Shown here in pieces: positions 3,775 to 5,045 of a stretch of DNA of 5,045 nt. The DNA lies in contig JAIBJH010000346.1 of the NCBI GenBank assembly GCA_020029455.1, forward strand, positions 1 through 5,045. The letters are read 5' to 3'. The translations under genes were made by a program, and so were the position numbers. The notes under the pieces are model-generated. The model was not told the origin of the DNA and made no database searches. It saw only the letters and a list, made by a program, of their open reading frames with translations. Each line of letters opens with the position of its first letter. Position 1 is the first letter of the stretch. This DNA comes from Hyphomicrobiales bacterium. GTDB lineage: Bacteria; Pseudomonadota; Alphaproteobacteria; Rhizobiales; Aestuariivirgaceae.

Positions 3775-5045
3775 ATGACTTACGCGTTCTTCGGTTTCCT
3801 TCTCGTCTTTCTTGGCATCCGGGCAATGTTCCTGCGCAAGGCCGCACCCCAGCAGGGCAGTTCATTGACCATGCTGGATGTTCTGAACAGTCTTTTCAGC
3901 GGTTTTGCAGGTGGAGCTCTGATGCTCCTTGCCGGACTGCTCCTGCTCTCATCCACTTCTTTCGTGTTGATCAGCGCGGACAAGGCCGGACATCTGAAAC
4001 GCATTTATATGGCCCCCGACTTGCCTCCCGGCCGCATCATTGCCGTCAATGGCGAAAAAGGACCGCAGTCGGAAATCCTAGGGCCGGGCTTTCATTTCCG
4101 CCCCCTGCTCAACGTGCTGTCCGAGATTGAAGAGCGCGACGTGGTCCAGATTCCGGAAGGCTATTATGGCCAGATCACAACGCTTGACGGTTCACCCATG
4201 CCGGAAGGGATGTTCATCGCACCGGTCATTGCCGATGACAAACTTGAAGCCTCGCTCGATGCCGCGACATTCATCAAATCCGGCGGTTACAAGGGGCCGC
4301 AGGAAACCGTGTTGAAACCCGGTTCCTATCGTTTGAACCAATATCTCTTCGATGTCCGGGTCGATCAATTCGTCGATACGCGGGTGCAAACCTGGGAATA
4401 CCGCGGCGGATATAGGCGGCGCGCCATCGATCTCTCCATCGATCAGCAAGGCAATCTCAAGCAATCAGAGAGTTCCACCGATGTGGCGATCCCGGACAGC
4501 GCCGTAGACCGCGCTGTTTCGGTTAAGGTTGAAGGTTGGGATATTCCTCAGGAGCTGCGCGTCGTGGCGCAAATTTCCCCAGAGAATGCGCCTATCGTCG
4601 CCGGGTCTGTCGGTGGCATCAGCGAAATTGAACACCGCATCCTGACGCCGCTCATCCGCTCGATTGTGCGCAACGTCGCTGGCTCTTCGATCCGCATTCC
4701 GAAAAAGGAAGGCGACAAGATTATTGGCTATGACTGGCGCCCGACGAAGGTGCTCGATTTCATTGAGAACCGCGAAGCGATTGAAGACACCATCGAGGAT
4801 CAGATCAAATCAGAGTCCCGCAAGGCGGGTGTCGAGATCAAGGAAATCCGCCTTGGAGAACCAGCCATCCCGCCAGAAATCCTGGTGGCGCGCATTCGCC
4901 AGCAACTGGCCGACCAGTTGGGCGAAGCTTACAAGAGAGAAACAGAAGCGCAGAAACAGCGCATCCAAACCGAACAGGCGCGCGCGACCGCCAACGAACA
5001 GCCGCGGCTCGTCGAATCGCAAATTGCCGTGCAGGTGGCGGGCCA
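3775..5045 (+). CDS. SPFH/Band 7 (flotillin-prohibitin type) membrane protein, partial
   Basis: The frame is open from ATG 3775 to the right edge: 423 residues, C-terminus missing. Two hydrophobic segments (about 3-20 and 42-66) are followed by an SPFH-type domain with RIIAVNGEKGPQSEILGPGFHF (split across 87-108), a QETVLKPGSYRLNQYLFDV block (176-194), VDTRVQTWEYRGGY (200-213), VEGWDIPQELRV (252-263), TPLIRSIVRNVAG (291-303) and RKAGVEIKEIRLGEPAIPPE (349-368). From about 371 it becomes a charged Gln/Glu/Ala-rich helix typical of the coiled coil in flotillin-like proteins. Such proteins form ring assemblies on the inner membrane and scaffold membrane domains; the partner here is unknown. Compared with relatives as I recall them, a block is missing between LFDVRVD (191-197) and VDTRVQTW (200-207), with the frame kept. 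GTCGAT occurs on both sides (4360-4365 and 4372-4377). Start supported by GGAGG. Confidence 0.85.
   Translation, partial: MTYAFFGFLLVFLGIRAMFLRKAAPQQGSSLTMLDVLNSLFSGFAGGALMLLAGLLLLSSTSFVLISADKAGHLKRIYMAPDLPPGRIIAVNGEKGPQSEILGPGFHFRPLLNVLSEIEERDVVQIPEGYYGQITTLDGSPMPEGMFIAPVIADDKLEASLDAATFIKSGGYKGPQETVLKPGSYRLNQYLFDVRVDQFVDTRVQTWEYRGGYRRRAIDLSIDQQGNLKQSESSTDVAIPDSAVDRAVSVKVEGWDIPQELRVVAQISPENAPIVAGSVGGISEIEHRILTPLIRSIVRNVAGSSIRIPKKEGDKIIGYDWRPTKVLDFIENREAIEDTIEDQIKSESRKAGVEIKEIRLGEPAIPPEILVARIRQQLADQLGEAYKRETEAQKQRIQTEQARATANEQPRLVESQIAVQVAG

Noticed and set aside
3775..5045. SPFH gene as part of an anti-phage defence system
   Set aside because: Some Band 7 proteins occur in defence loci, but no nuclease, NTPase or other defence partner is visible; the neighbours are DUF3052 and repeats.

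Overview
The window looks like chromosomal DNA of an alphaproteobacterium, probably of the order Hyphomicrobiales (Rhizobiales). This rests on an alphaproteobacterial-type DnaK, moderately high GC, rhizobial-style AlkB and DUF3052 genes, and palindromic intergenic elements of the kind scattered through rhizobial genomes. The genus cannot be named from the sequence alone.

Layout, left to right. Positions 1-44 hold a palindromic repeat just beyond the dnaK stop. dnaK lies on the minus strand (54-1790), with a strong Shine-Dalgarno, a leader of about 140 nt able to form alternative stems, and an overlapping sigma70/RpoH-like promoter near 1936-1965. Upstream on the same strand is a small one-domain cupin gene (1989-2360). 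Its best promoter overlaps the start of the divergent alkB remnant (plus strand, 2425-2804). A region of about 500 bp without a convincing gene follows (2805-3301). It is filled with palindromic repeats: one RIME-like element and three copies plus one half copy of a second family. It is bordered by a duplicated copy of the alkB tail. A DUF3052 gene (3302-3721) begins directly after the last repeat. An SPFH/Band 7 membrane protein gene starts at 3775 and runs off the right edge.

The main result is that three genes each lack an internal block of roughly 60-80 codons. DnaK has lost, in frame, about 62 residues that form most of the beta substrate-binding pocket, while the ATPase domain, linker and lid remain. 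AlkB has lost the central part carrying the HxD iron ligands and is also frameshifted. The SPFH protein appears to lack a block between two conserved segments, in frame. Either this locus has suffered repeated short deletions or the sequence carries assembly or sample artefacts. Since DnaK is normally central to the heat-shock response, this should be settled before the DnaK variant is treated as biology.

The genes do not form one pathway. dnaK is a chaperone gene whose usual partner dnaJ would lie off the left edge. The cupin, AlkB, DUF3052 and SPFH genes look like ordinary accessory or housekeeping neighbours. I saw no CRISPR array, transposase, tRNA, rRNA, phage gene or defence system.
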